64,000 nt of DNA, from assembly GCA_028023455.1 (NCBI GenBank), contig JAQFVV010006199.1, forward strand, positions 4,724,972 through 4,788,971, given 5' to 3'. This document shows, in pieces, positions 12,854 to 23,709 of this stretch (position 1 is its first letter; the number at the start of each line of letters is the position of its first letter). Source of the stretch: Epiperipatus broadwayi (Eukaryota; Onychophora; Udeonychophora; Euonychophora; Peripatidae). Made by a program: the position numbers and the translations under genes. The notes under the pieces are model-generated. The model worked only from the letters and a program-made list of their open reading frames with translations, was not told where the DNA came from and ran no database searches.

Positions 12854-13946
12854 CTTTCCAGCAAGAGCAGGTTAGTTTTGATACAAATAAACAAACTGAA
12901 GAAATCCAATTAAGATGTCTGGAGGCCATTCCTGATGAGGATATCCAAAAAAAAATTATGGGATCATCGTTAGACAAGGTAGAGGACCAATTCCAGTTAC
13001 AAAAATTACTTACGGAAAATCGTACCATATTTTCTCAGGTCCCAGGTGAAATTAGTGATTACGTCCATCGGATACGAGTAAAAGAAGAGATGCATTTCCA
13101 GACCCGCACATACCCTATCCCATTTCAGTATCAAGAAGAAGTGAATGCTCAAATTAAGCAGATGATTGACTGGGGTGTAATTGAAAAGGGGTCATCACCC
13201 TATAATAATCCGTTAGTTGTAGTCAAAAAGAAAGATGGAACCATACGATTGTGTCTCGATGCTAGGACATTAAACAACATTACTATACCTGAGCGGGACA
13301 TCCCACCACCCATCCAAGAAACATTCATCAAGTTGACTGCTAAGAATATTTTCTCTACCCTTGGCCTAACTGCCAGTTACTGGCAAATGGCTCTCCACCC
13401 CCAGGATCGAAAATATACTGCGTTCAGATACAATGGGCAAACCCACATGTTTAAGAGAGTACCGTTTGGGCTGATAAATAGCAGGGCTGGCCTCATGAGG
13501 TGTTTGGACCAAGTATTGTCAGAAAGTTTAAAAAAAATTGGTATGTTATGTAGACTATGTAGTCGTTGCGTCTAGAGACATTGCAGAACATCTGGAGGAT
13601 TTAAAACAATTTTTCAATGAATGCACCCAGAAAAATATAACTGTTAATTTAAAAAAAAGTTTTTTCGCATTGAGGGAAATTTCCTTTTTAGGCCATATTG
13701 TAAATGGTCAAGGAATTAGGGCTCACCCTGACAAGGTCACAGCTATTGAAAATTTCCCTAGGCCCACGAACCGAAAACAAGTTCGATCATTTCTGGGCCT
13801 TTGCAATTACTATCACAAGTTTTACCCCCATTTTGCCAAAGATACATCATCACTAGTGGAATTGATAAGACCTCACCACCAATGGGAATGGACAAAGACC
13901 CATGAAGAGGACTTCAGTCGAGTAAAGAGAAGATTTTTTAGAGACT
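12846..13946 (+). pseudogene. pol: Retrotransposon reverse transcriptase domain, inactivated
   Basis: Pol continues from the A7 tract at about 12840 in a new frame. RT landmarks in order: VKKKDGTIRLCLDARTLN (fingers/palm entry), STLGLTASYWQMAL (motif A region), FKRVPFGL (motif B), YVDYVVVAS (motif C), then FLGHIVNGQGI and FLGLCNYYHKF in the thumb/connection. Motif A carries Gly where the family has its catalytic Asp, and motif C carries Tyr in place of the second Asp of YxDD. The enzyme should therefore be dead even apart from the frame changes at the A8 run 13530-13537 and the T6 run 13934-13939. Homopolymer-associated frame changes could be true decay or assembly error; the catalytic substitutions cannot be explained by homopolymer errors. 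Confidence 0.9.
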
Positions 13947-14449
13947 GTGATGTTACACTACCCAGATTTGACCCGACCCTTTTATTTGCAGACTGATAGT
14001 AGTCAAAAGGGATTGGGCATGGTTTTATTTCAAGTCAACCCAGAAGGCCAACACCAAATACTATATTTTAGCAGCCGTACTCTGAAAGCAGCTGAAAAGA
14101 ACTACACCGTGATGGAACAAGAGACACTAGCAATCGTGTGGTCATGCAATAAGTTCAAGCAGATGTTGCTGGGTTCAGAAGTGATTATCATTACTGACCA
14201 CCGGTGTCTCGAATTCCTAAATAAAAGTTACCTGAACAATGACCGCCTTATCAGATGGAGTCTTTCACTTCAAAGATTTCATTATAAAGTCGTCTACTGC
14301 CCTGGGCCTGAAAATACAGTGGCCGATATATTAAGTCGACATCCTATAGAACTGGAGCCACACAACCCCATAATAAGTGATCAGCCATTGGTAATTGCAG
14401 CAACGGTACTGGACCAGGAGATGGAACACAAGTTAAGAACCTTCAACAT
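13947..14449 (+). pseudogene. pol: Retrotransposon RNase H domain
   Basis: This frame gives an RT-type RNase H that would degrade the RNA strand of the DNA/RNA hybrid. It has FYLQTDSSQKGLG (first Asp), YTVMEQETLAIVW (Glu), IITDHRCLEFL (Asp) and VADILSRHP (last Asp), so the catalytic acidic set appears complete. The domain itself is uninterrupted. The frame is lost near 14440-14450, after which the integrase frame takes over. It belongs to the same broken pol gene as its neighbours. Confidence 0.9.
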
Positions 14450-15652
14450 TGGCAGGAGCAGCAGCCACTATATAAGAAGCTTATCCAAATTGTACAACAG
14501 CAAGGAAATCCAATGCAAGGCTGCTCAACACCTCGAGGAAAGAAGCTATACCGGATAAGAAATGGGTTGCTGCAGCAGCAGATTGTGGGAGATAAAATTT
14601 ACTGGAAAATCTTGGTACCACCTGACCTCAGAAACCGTCTCATCATATATATGCATGGTTTAGTAGGGCACTATGGCCCTAGAAAAACTGAAGAAGCTAT
14701 AAGACGACAATTTCACTGGCCAAAGCTATATGAAGATGTGATGGATACTCTCAAGAAATGTGCTATTTGTGCAAGAGATAAACCACCAAATAGAAACTTT
14801 AGTGGAGTAGGTGCCTCTATCATTCCGTCCGCACCAAATGAAATACTTGCGATCGATCACTATGGCCCATTGCCATCCTACCGTAGATTCCGGTACTTAC
14901 TTGTAACTTATGATCTATTCTCAAAATATGCTTGGGCCTATCCTGTGATGCGAACAGATTCCCATTGCGTAATTCGAGTGCTACAAAAGTGTCAGTTCGT
15001 CAAAATTGGAAAACCGATCACCATCCTCTCGGACCACGGATCAGCCTTTACATCTCAAGAATGGAAGACTTGGTTGAGGCAGCAGAATGTTAAACATATT
15101 CTGACCTCAATTCGAAATCCTCAGTCTAACCCATGTGAATGGGTTATGAGGGAAATAAACCGACTATTTAGGACCCATGTTCACCAAAATCACAGAAGCT
15201 GGGTAAATCAGACTCAAAAGATTTTTCAATATATCAATGGAACCATCAATGAGGCCACTGGCATGATACCAACACGTTTGCATTTTGGTAAAGCGGACTC
15301 AGTACTGATCAAGACGCCATTACCCATGGATGAACGTGAAATCAATATTGAAGCTGACAGATGCAAGGCACACCGCCGCCTTACAGAAAGGGCAGGATGG
15401 AAATTACGAGCAGATCGGAGAAGCCAACATTTCCAGGTCGGGAACTATGTTTGGGTACGGAACTCTCAACAAAGTAACCGGGATAAAAGAGTATATAAAA
15501 AGTTCTTTCCTTTGTACCGGGGACCCTTTATAATTGATCGCACATGTGGCCCAAATGCATATTTATTAAAAGATGGAGATACCATAAAAGGGACATACAA
15601 TGCCCGTAATCTCAAACCGTGTAGGTATTATCCACCTGACCCGGGGTTGTAA
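14450..15652 (+). CDS. pol: Retrotransposon integrase, open to its stop
   Basis: An uninterrupted 400-codon frame (first ATG at 14513). It begins with the RNase H-integrase linker WQEQQPLYKKL, then the HHCC zinc-binding module (H-G-L-V-G-H, later CAIC). The core keeps all three acidic residues: Asp in LAIDHYGPLP, Asp in ILSDHGSAFTS, and Glu in NPQSNPCEW, with 34 residues between the second Asp and the Glu. The SNPxE form is one residue shorter than the common SNGQVE form. The C-terminus has a GPY/F-type module (LYRGPFIID) and ends YPPDPGL. Integrase inserts the cDNA into chromosomal DNA. It is the only pol domain with both frame and catalytic residues intact, but it has no start of its own and depends on a broken polyprotein. 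The Trp after the catalytic Glu may be a further substitution, since many relatives have a basic residue there. Confidence 0.9.
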   Translation, partial: WQEQQPLYKKLIQIVQQQGNPMQGCSTPRGKKLYRIRNGLLQQQIVGDKIYWKILVPPDLRNRLIIYMHGLVGHYGPRKTEEAIRRQFHWPKLYEDVMDTLKKCAICARDKPPNRNFSGVGASIIPSAPNEILAIDHYGPLPSYRRFRYLLVTYDLFSKYAWAYPVMRTDSHCVIRVLQKCQFVKIGKPITILSDHGSAFTSQEWKTWLRQQNVKHILTSIRNPQSNPCEWVMREINRLFRTHVHQNHRSWVNQTQKIFQYINGTINEATGMIPTRLHFGKADSVLIKTPLPMDEREINIEADRCKAHRRLTERAGWKLRADRRSQHFQVGNYVWVRNSQQSNRDKRVYKKFFPLYRGPFIIDRTCGPNAYLLKDGDTIKGTYNARNLKPCRYYPPDPGL

Positions 15653-16134
15653 AAATATTAGACCATTAGGACGGATTAAACGTGTATGAAAATATTAAAA
15701 TGAATTTGTATAATGAATTTGGTTGAATGGATTGTACTTTAGTCAAATAGAGTTTTAAAAAAAAAAAAAGTTTTTTTTATATATATTATGTATATTTAAT
15801 TACTATTACTCTTAAAATTTTTTCTATATATTATCTTAACTAATCCTATTGTATGAATTTTTGTATATGTATATATTCAGTTTAACTAATTATTATAATG
15901 ATTGCTAACCAGACACGGCCAAATTAGGTCATTTTAAAAGTTAAAGTTTAAATTCTAGATCCGGGTATATAAATTGTTCGTTACTTCATGAAATCTCTGC
16001 TTTCTCTATTTCAATATCTGTAAAAACAATAATAATTTTTTTTCTTTTCGTCTTTCAATTATGTAATGTAAATTTTTTTTCTCTTTCATGCCTCCTTTGT
16101 TCTTCCTTAATTGTTCACGGAAAGTACGGGAAAA
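15653..16134 (+). promoter_or_regulatory. 3' untranslated region with candidate polypurine tract
   Basis: About 480 bp of AT-rich sequence with no env-like ORF. It ends in the purine-rich GGAAAGTACGGGAAAA at 16119-16134, directly against the TG of the 3' LTR. This is the expected place for plus-strand priming. Confidence 0.6.
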
Positions 16135-18622
16135 TGAAACAGTGAGATTCGTATTCGAATCTCAAGTTTCACCTTTTTCTGTCGTCTCTCACTGACCAGG
16201 CTGTCCCACCCAAATTTAAACTTTTTGGTATCGAATTGTGTGTGTAACAATATTAAAAATGTATAAATATATGTAGAATTCAACATAAACACGCACACAT
16301 TTCGATCTCAAATTAAGCGCAATAAATACGAATAAAATAATATAATTTAGATTCCTTTTAGTTAAATAAATTTTGTGTAATAATAATCATCTATTTTGAA
16401 TTTTATAAAGTTCGTATTTGTTGTTTAGTTTAAATTTCGTTAAATAATAATTCTAACAAAATCTGATGCATTAATTAATTAAAGTTAAAATAATTTTATT
16501 CCCTTTTGTCTTTGAAAATTTAAAAGCATCGGTCAGTGATAGATAATAAATTAATTATAGCAAAATTCCAAAAGAATGTAATTAACGAATGTAAAGAAAA
16601 ACAAACAATAGCACAGCAAATTTCTTTCTTATTAAAACCAGCAGAGCATTGATTATCCTGAGGGCAAGATAAATAAAACCTAAAAATATCTCAACAGAAA
16701 AAATTAAAAGATCAAGATAAGAAAAAGGAGGCCATCTTAGACTTGCTGGAGACTTTCACTTGAATTTTAGCTTTGCTCTCGAGTGGAGCATCTAAAATAT
16801 CTTAAATAAATTTATACTGCAAGGTATGACCGAGTAAGCACCGAAATTATTCTCCATCGGGAGATGGCCCACCATATGCTGAGCTTCACCTTGCCCATCG
16901 CAAAAACACCAAAATGATCTGCTGCCTGAAATAAACAAGAAAGCCGCTGCTGTTAAAAATCAATAAAACAACGTGCCCAGGACAAGAAAGAAAACTTCTA
17001 ATTAGGAACAATCTGCTATTAAACCAATGGACGAAAACCTCTTATAAAACAGGTACCTGTGTGTGTATTCCAAATTATAGAGTACTCTAGTAATAATAAT
17101 ATATAGCTCATCTCCTATTATTGTATAACTTCTAAATGTTAAAATTGTAAATTTGTGAAACTAAAATTTGAGAATTAATGTAATTTGTAAATTTCTCGCA
17201 TAATCTAGCTTACCCCCCTCTATCCTTCTTAGGTGTGTATTCTCAAATCTACACTTTATTTATAATTATCATTGAAATATTACCTTCTTGCAATTGTCTT
17301 ATTTTAAAGCTAAATCCATAATCGCTTGAACAGTGAATGCGTGTCGAATTGTCATTAATATTTGCTTTATAAATAACTTAAATTTCATATAAATCGACAC
17401 GCATTCAAAGAATCAGTTATTGTAATGCAGGGTCTACTACTCCATAATAGCTGGCATACTCGCTGTAATAATTCCCTTTATAGATATTTTTTTTATTATT
17501 AAATGTTAATGAATAATTATGTAAATTTCATTTCTTTGAGAGTCACCAATTTTCTTTCAGTCAACGTTGATAATGTTGGGCCGAGTGTGAAATCTAGTTA
17601 AATATTACCACAATCTTTTAGATATTATACATGTGTTACGTTTTGAAGCCCCGATGGCTCGTTCCACGCTGTGAATACTCCGGATTCTGTAGGGTTGAAT
17701 TAACCCCAGTCGTCCTACACAAGCGGACATGATAATGTTCCCGTAGAGCTTGACGACCATCACACAGCCAGCTGGCAAATTGCGACACAGACCGCTTGTC
17801 CCTGGTTATGCTCATGTGACACCTTATGTCTTCGGGTTGCGGCAGAGACCAACCCGAAACCCTTATAACTTATTCACGGCATTGCAGTTTCAGCGCTGCC
17901 ATTTTACATTGCCCTTCTAAAGCGTACCACGTGTTCTTTTATTTAGTTTATTATTCTCTCTATCACTCCGTCTCGGCATTATCTTCGTCATATACTCTCA
18001 AATAAATGTTTGCCCTTAGTCGTAAAATAAATATTTTATTAAATAAATGCATGTCCGCTGTTACTGATGACTCTTGCAGTGCAAAGTATAAATTCCTTAC
18101 AGCACGCATTAGAAATACTCACTCGAGAACCCTAGGTAGCTAGATTACGCCTTCATATAAATAAATGCTCCTTATAAATAAATGTATTTTTATATATAAT
18201 AATCTTGCCAATTAGCTGTTGAGACTTTGAATTTAAAATATGATTAATAACATTAATAATGTTTTCTTTTATTAAATACATAAATAAATAATTCTAACTA
18301 TACGTTTGTAGTTAAGTTTTCATTTATTCGATGCCCATTATAGACATTTCCTCGATTATATATGTTAATAATATTCGTTTAATTGTTGGCCAACTCGGAA
18401 ACAAAACCCATGAATCTCGTGCATCTCCCTGACCACCATGCCTAAAGAAGTGTTTCCTTATGTTGCATTAGAGGCGTTATTCCGTAGATTGTATTGTGGA
18501 ACCGATAAACTATGTTCGAACTCAGTATTACCGTTGGCTTCGCTACTCGATGGTGCTGCTGTTCTGTGTGGTGGTCGAATTCTGCAATATGTTAACGAGA
18601 TACACATGTTTTGACTGTTACA
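16135..18622 (+). repeat. 3' LTR (2488 bp)
   Basis: Matches 8618-11106 with roughly 50 substitutions and a few 1-bp indels by eye. The inverted repeats are retained at 17335-17347/17394-17406 and 17831-17839/17850-17858. It is followed by the AGGT target duplication. Confidence 0.95.
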
Positions 18623-18626
18623 AGGT
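18623..18626. repeat. Target-site duplication AGGT (right)
   Basis: Exact partner of 8614-8617, directly after the terminal CA of the 3' LTR. Confidence 0.8.
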
Positions 18627-19130
18627 GCAGCTTCTACTGGCATATGACATTTGTGGGCCCAACACATTTTTCAAACCTCGAAAAGCTCGCTGGCACTGGT
18701 TTTGTTGATTTATTTCAAGAACATATTGTTGAAATATCTGAATGGGAAAACCAATGTTTGGGTGAATCCTCTGCTGAATGAAATTTGCTTACCTCTTTAT
18801 AATTCATTTATTAGAAGATCAGTAGGTCTGTCAGAGCATTGCATTTAGTCTTTCTGGTATACGCCTGAGTTAATCCTATTTGTTCAATTAGAAACTTTTC
18901 TTATAAATCTTCTCTTAAAATTTTTGAAATTTGTTTAAACTTAATTTGGCTGACGTTTGCCTTGGTGCTTTTGTGTCTTAATTGTCTAAACAATTTTAAG
19001 ATCTCTTGTTTCTCCCTGAGTTTGGTCAGCACAAACCATCATCATCATCCATTATGATCACAGTAAATAAATTTTCCAGATATATAGTTATCTGGTGGTG
19101 CCCTCTGCGTTCAGAATAGATTGAGTGTCT
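18627..19130 (+). repeat. Repeat family Y, 3' part after the retrotransposon
   Basis: Continues the repeat cut at 8617. It matches the inverted copy at about 32610-33110: GTCAGCACAAACCATCATCA and TGATCACAGTAAA appear in both, as does a CTGG..CTGGTTT..TTGATTT block. No coding capacity is recognised. Confidence 0.65.
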
Positions 19131-19134
19131 GGTA

Positions 19135-20260
19135 CAATATATATACATGTAAGTAAAATTAAGTATTTGAAATAAACCCAGAACTTATGTAACTTTAGCA
19201 ATATATTCTTGTCACTGGTAAAAATATTAATACTTTACTACTAAACAATGATTAACAGATTAGTCAATCCCCCAAAGGATTTAAATCATTGCTCACAATA
19301 TATTTTAATGATTATTTTAACGCTCTCACACTGATCTAACACTGTGAGAATTTGTTTTCCCTGTCTATAAATTTTCAACTTTAATTGTAATATTAAACCA
19401 TTGTTATTTATCAGGATATAAAAAATTGGGTAATTACATATTACACCTGCTACCCATGATTATGTCAGAAGAATGCTATAGTTTTCTCCTTTGAAAAAAG
19501 CAGGTGTTTGCAATGGCAGAAACTACCTGTTTTTATTTAATATCATAATATGTTTTTTTTTTATTTTTGTGTACAAATCTATACTTTTAAGTATTGTTAA
19601 AAGTTTGAATTTTTAATATGGAATTCTGCTATCACAAACACAGGCAGGAGATTTAATACTGAAGTATATAAATTTGCCTTTATTTAATAGATATGTTTTA
19701 GAGAAAAAATATATTTCATAAAACCACATTTGACTTGTGCAAATTCTAAAAAAAAATTCATTGTTCTCAAAACAATAAAATCTTTTCATCATCAACTTCC
19801 AGGAGGAGCAGTTTTATTTCAGAAAAAGTAAAATCTTTTTTACTTGCCATGTATTTTAAAAATATGAATGAATAACTATCATCTAATAAATCTATCAAAT
19901 TATGTTTTAAAAGTTTAATTTTTAAAAAAAATTACAGTATTTCAATATATTCTAACAGATTTCCAGGAATAATATTTAGCAAACAGCTTGTAACTGTTGA
20001 TCCCCATAGCTTGCATTGTTAATGTTATGCAAAAATATACCTATTTACTTTTAAAAATAAAATATTTATGTATAAAATAAATCTGTAATTATTTACATAA
20101 TGATTTTTAATAATTATTACTCAATTATTGTGCAAATATAATCATGAATTTTAATAAACATAAAAAAAAATCAAGTTTTGTGGTAGTATAAATATTTTCT
20201 CAAAGTAATATTACAAAAGTTGAGACTTTCCAAAAAAATACAAAGCTAATACTTCAAGTT
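19135..20260. other. AT-rich spacer, no gene seen
   Basis: No domain, RNA gene or element end is recognised. A 60-codon minus-strand ORF at 19613-19795 looks like chance. Confidence 0.5.
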
Positions 20261-20261
20261 G

Positions 20262-21574
20262 AAATGTGATGTGCTATGGGTTCTCCTTGCTTGGAGTCAG
20301 GAATCTCTCAACCACTATGTGCAGAGAAACATGTTAGCCATCTTACCTTCTATTTCCATTTCCCATGCAGTTTTTCCCATATTCTCTATCCTCATTCATC
20401 TCATTTCCACAATATTATTTTTGACCATTCTATGGCTTTATATCCAAATCCCTCTTATTTTTTTCCAAATCGTGCATAAAATCCAAGAACCCACTTTCTG
20501 TATAATCACTTTGTTTATATTTATTCTCTCACAACTTCATTATTTGTAACTTTTCTGCTTGTAAGCATTTACTTTCAATTAACAGATACCTAATATTTAC
20601 AATGCCTTCTTTATATAAATCGCAGATTAAATTACCCACATTTCTCCATTCATGTGCATATTCTCTTATTGTCAATGATCCTGTTTGAGCCTTAAACAGA
20701 AAACTACTTTTCTTGCTATTATCATAAATTAACTCATACTGAATATTATGTTTACATTTTAAACACTTTTTTCTCTTCATACTAGTTCTCCATCTCACCA
20801 ACTCCCTATTTTTTATTAATGGATCTATTCTGTTATTCCATTCAATGCCACTATAACCCTCAAAAATTCTAACACAATCATCCCACATTTTGTATAAGTA
20901 TACCGACATAGTCTTTATTCAAATCTTCTGCATACTATACTACCATTCTCATTCATTTTGTAGCCTGTCTTTAACTCATAATACAGTTTAATACTATTTT
21001 TTTCTATTCTCTTATTATCCATAAATTGCAAAGTACTAAACATTTTTACTTTGCTTTTTGCATCTCTCAAATAAAAACTTAACTATTCCATTTGTCCTTG
21101 AATTACTTCCATTGCTACCCACACATCTTCATTTAATGCATATCATCCTACTTCACTTTGTATTTTTTTAAGTAGTCTAATATCCTTTTACTAACACACA
21201 ATGCATCATTATCATAAGTCAAACCTGCTATTGCAACTCTCTTCTATGTAATTCTTGTTACATCATACTTATATGAAAACACTGTTAATTTCTTTATTAG
21301 GCCTTTTTTGCTTCATTTATCAATTTTTTCTCCCACTGATCCAAGCATTTTGATAACTTAAGAAGATTTCCAAATAGTTATACTTATTCATTGCATTTAA
21401 CATTTTATCCCTCAATAAAAAATTATTTTACTTTTTTTTCCCAGCATTTATTATTATTACTTTTGACTTTTCTTTACTAAATTTAATCCCCATCTCTTTA
21501 CCTACTATTGTTCACATATTCATCACAAATTCCACATTTTATCCTTTTCTGTGCACAAGAAAATATCATAAGCA
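20262..21574 (-). pseudogene. LINE reverse transcriptase 3' fragment, copy A
   Basis: Minus-strand remnant of a non-LTR retrotransposon. It aligns with copy B (21577-23665) from the 3' end to the FADD region, where copy A stops (bases 21565-21574 complement the start of the FADD codons). The longest open piece (20529-20909) contains the C-terminal tail, with KTQTGSL-type and EYxHxW motifs and a degraded zinc-finger-like CDLYKEGIVNIRYLLIES. It is 5'-truncated, as is common for LINEs, and full of stops and frameshifts. Copy B begins within a few bases of its truncation point. Confidence 0.75.
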
Positions 21575-22349
21575 GAGTTGTGATGACTTCTCCATATATG
21601 GAGTCAGAAATCGCCCAGCAACTATTCCCAGAAAAAATGGTTTGCCATTTTAATATCCCTTTCCATTCCCTGCCCTAAGTTTTTCTATATTATTCTCCAT
21701 CCTGCTCCTTCCCACTTTCACAACGTAATCTTTGACAACTCTATGGTCTTTATATATAAATTCCCATGATCTTTTCCCAAACCCAGCATAAAAATTAATA
21801 ACCCTCTTTCTGTATAATCTCTTTCTTTATATTTATTCTTCCACAACTTCATTATTGGTACCTTTTCTGCTTTCAGGAATTTACCTTCAATTAACAGATG
21901 CCTAATATTTTCTATGCCTACCTTACACAACTTGCAGACTAAATCACCTACATTTTTCCATTTATGTGTATATTCCATTGTTGCTAAAGATCCTGTTTGA
22001 GTCTTAACCAGTAAACTACTTTCCTTGCTGTGATCATAAATTAACCCACACCCAATATTCTGATTACTTCTATGTATATTTAAACTCTTTTTATTCTCTA
22101 TACTAATCACCTATCTCTCCAACATTTTATTCTTTATTAATCCATCTATTCTTCTATTTTATTCCTTAACGCTATAACCCTCAACAATTCTCCTAACACA
22201 ATCATCTCACCTTTTGTATATGTATACTGACATAAATTCTTTATCCAAATCTTTTGCATATCACATTACCTTTCTCACCCATCTTATTTTCTGCCCTTTA
22301 TTCATAACCCAATTAAATACTATTTAGGCTATTCTTTTATTATCCATAA

Positions 22350-22800
22350 ACTATAATCTATAAACAAAGCAAAGCAAAACTCCATATAGTAGTGCCACCT
22401 GTGCTAAACAGAGTAATCAATGGATGTCAGAAGACTTGTGCATAAAATCCCTATCTAATGTCTACTCATCCAATATCCCCAGACTAGTTTCTGGCCTGTG
22501 GCCTTCATCAGTGAGGAGCTTTGGATGTGAGAGCACTGCATCTAGATCTTAGGATCTAATGCAACCCTCTAGCAACCACCTTTTATCTCAACTACAAAAC
22601 TATGAGCATGAAATTGAAAACACAAAAATATATTCAATCTAAGCTCAATAGCTTATATAGTCATATGGGTCTGAACTCAGTTCAGCACCCATACATTTTG
22701 GTGTCTTTGGCTCTTTAACAACCATAGCCACCACTACCCTATTAGGCAGGATTGGTGTTAAACCAGCAAGCATCACTATAATCTACTGAGCATTTTCATT
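22350..22800 (-). mobile_element. Hammerhead retrozyme-like repeat, copy a, inserted in LINE copy B
   Basis: About 450 bp on the minus strand, homologous to the 464-bp monomer at 36561-37024. It interrupts copy B where LINE copy A is continuous (about 21030-21060), so it inserted after the LINE. Its ends lie in the GTTTTGCTTTG..GTGATG part of the monomer, not at the ribozyme cleavage site, so it is a permuted single unit lacking about 40 bp. It contains an intact-looking hammerhead at 22476-22517. No protein is encoded. Retrozyme is my best label, from the tandem monomers plus type-I hammerhead; mobilisation by a Penelope-like enzyme is inference. Confidence 0.75.
22476..22517 (-). ncRNA. Hammerhead ribozyme (type I, minimal stem III), copy a
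   Basis: On the minus strand: stem I 5' strand UCCUCA (22517-22512), core CUGAUGA (22511-22505), stem II GGCC-ACA-GGCC flanked by an A/A mismatch, then GAAA (22491-22488). Stem III is AC-UA-GU (2 bp, 2-nt loop), followed by C17 at 22482. The 3' strand UGGGGA (22481-22476) pairs with UCCUCA over 6 bp with one G-U. Predicted cleavage falls between 22482 and 22481. All conserved core positions are present. Very short stem III hammerheads are known from Penelope-like elements and retrozymes, where dimers favour cleavage. Confidence 0.8.
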
Positions 22801-23651
22801 TGTTTTTTTTTTTTTTTGCATTTCTCATATAAAAACTTGACTACACTATTTCCTTGAATTGCCACCTTTGCCATTCACACATTTGCATCTAATGCATATC
22901 TTTCTACTTCTCTTTGTACTTTTCCTAAGTAATCTAATACCCCTTTACTAATACATAACACATCATTACCATATGTTAACCCTGCTACTGCCACTCCCTT
23001 CCATACAATTTTAGCTACATCATACTTATTATATGAAAACACTGTTAATTTTCTTATCAATCTCTTTTTTTTCTTTACTTCAATCATCAATTTTTTCTCC
23101 CATTCATACAAGCGGATTTCTCTGATTACTTAAGATGATTCCCAAATAGTTGTATCTATTCACCACACTTAACTTTATATCCCCCAATAAAAATTGTCTG
23201 TCTTCTCTTTCTCCAGTATTAATCATCAATACTTTTGATTTTTCTGCATTAAACTTAATCCTCATCTCTTCACCTAACCTTGCACATGTCCTCAGTATAA
23301 CTTCCATATCTTCCCTTCTTTCTGCACACAAAAATACATCATCTGCAAATAAAAAACCTGACAATGTATATACTCCCTTGCTACCTATTAATGGTATTTC
23401 TACCCCTCATCCTAGTCTTTCTATTGCTCTCTCCATTTCTCTCAAATGCAACAAAAACAAAATAGGTGACATTGGGCATTCTTGCTTTAGTCCCACCTCA
23501 TTTGATACATATAGTAATTATTTTTATATAATTTTTTTATAATATCCACTAAAGCTTCATCCATTCACAGATTTACTAAACTTACACATAATCTATTTCT
23601 ATTTGCTCTTTCACATGCCTTCTCTATATCTATAAAAAAACATATATAAAT

Positions 23652-23709
23652 TGTCCTGCCACCTATAGAAGTTTTTTGGATGTCCTGCCACCTATAGAAG
23701 TTTTTTGGA
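23652..23709. repeat. 29-bp tandem duplication at the LINE truncation point
   Basis: TGTCCTGCCACCTATAGAAG plus nine further bases (23652-23680) is repeated exactly at 23681-23709. This is where homology of LINE copy B to RT coding ends, which suggests an integration-junction rearrangement. Confidence 0.8.

Larger units (their letters stand above)
8618..18622 (+). mobile_element. Ty3/gypsy-type LTR retrotransposon, complete but decayed
   Basis: A full-length element of about 10.0 kb. Two 2.49-kb direct repeats start TGAAACAG and end CTGTTACA, a near-perfect terminal inverted repeat. AGGT duplications flank it. The interior carries gag, aspartic protease, reverse transcriptase, RNase H and integrase in that order; RT-RNase H-IN order and a GPF motif in the integrase tail place it in Ty3/gypsy. 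There is no env-like ORF in the 480 bp after integrase. By eye the two LTRs differ at about 2% of positions, so insertion is fairly recent. Coding is broken by one in-frame stop, frame changes at 12846-12854, 13530-13537, 13934-13939 and about 14445, and two lost RT catalytic residues. It sits inside repeat Y. Confidence 0.95.
21577..23665 (-). pseudogene. LINE reverse transcriptase 3' fragment, copy B
   Basis: Minus-strand non-LTR retrotransposon remnant, 5'-truncated. Read from high to low coordinates it shows RT motif A (FIDIEKACE, near 23610), motif B region (GLKQECPMSPILFLLHL, near 23470), motif C (FLFADDVFLCAE, near 23345) and the following NAEKSKVLMIN and YNYLGIIL. The thumb segment has WKGVAVAGLTYGNDVLC and QREVERYALDANV (22875-23111). 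After the hammerhead-repeat insertion at 22350-22800 comes the C-terminal tail with a CxxC...H finger (CKLCKVGIENIRHLLIE, in 21718-22110). Several frame breaks make it non-functional. The family resembles LINEs of marine invertebrates and arthropods; I do not assign a clade. Confidence 0.8.

Noticed and set aside
15653-16134. Possible envelope gene after integrase
   Set aside because: No ORF of useful length; only AT-rich untranslated sequence and a polypurine tract.
20259-20549. 96-codon plus-strand ORF with hydrophobic composition
   Set aside because: Antisense shadow of LINE copy A.
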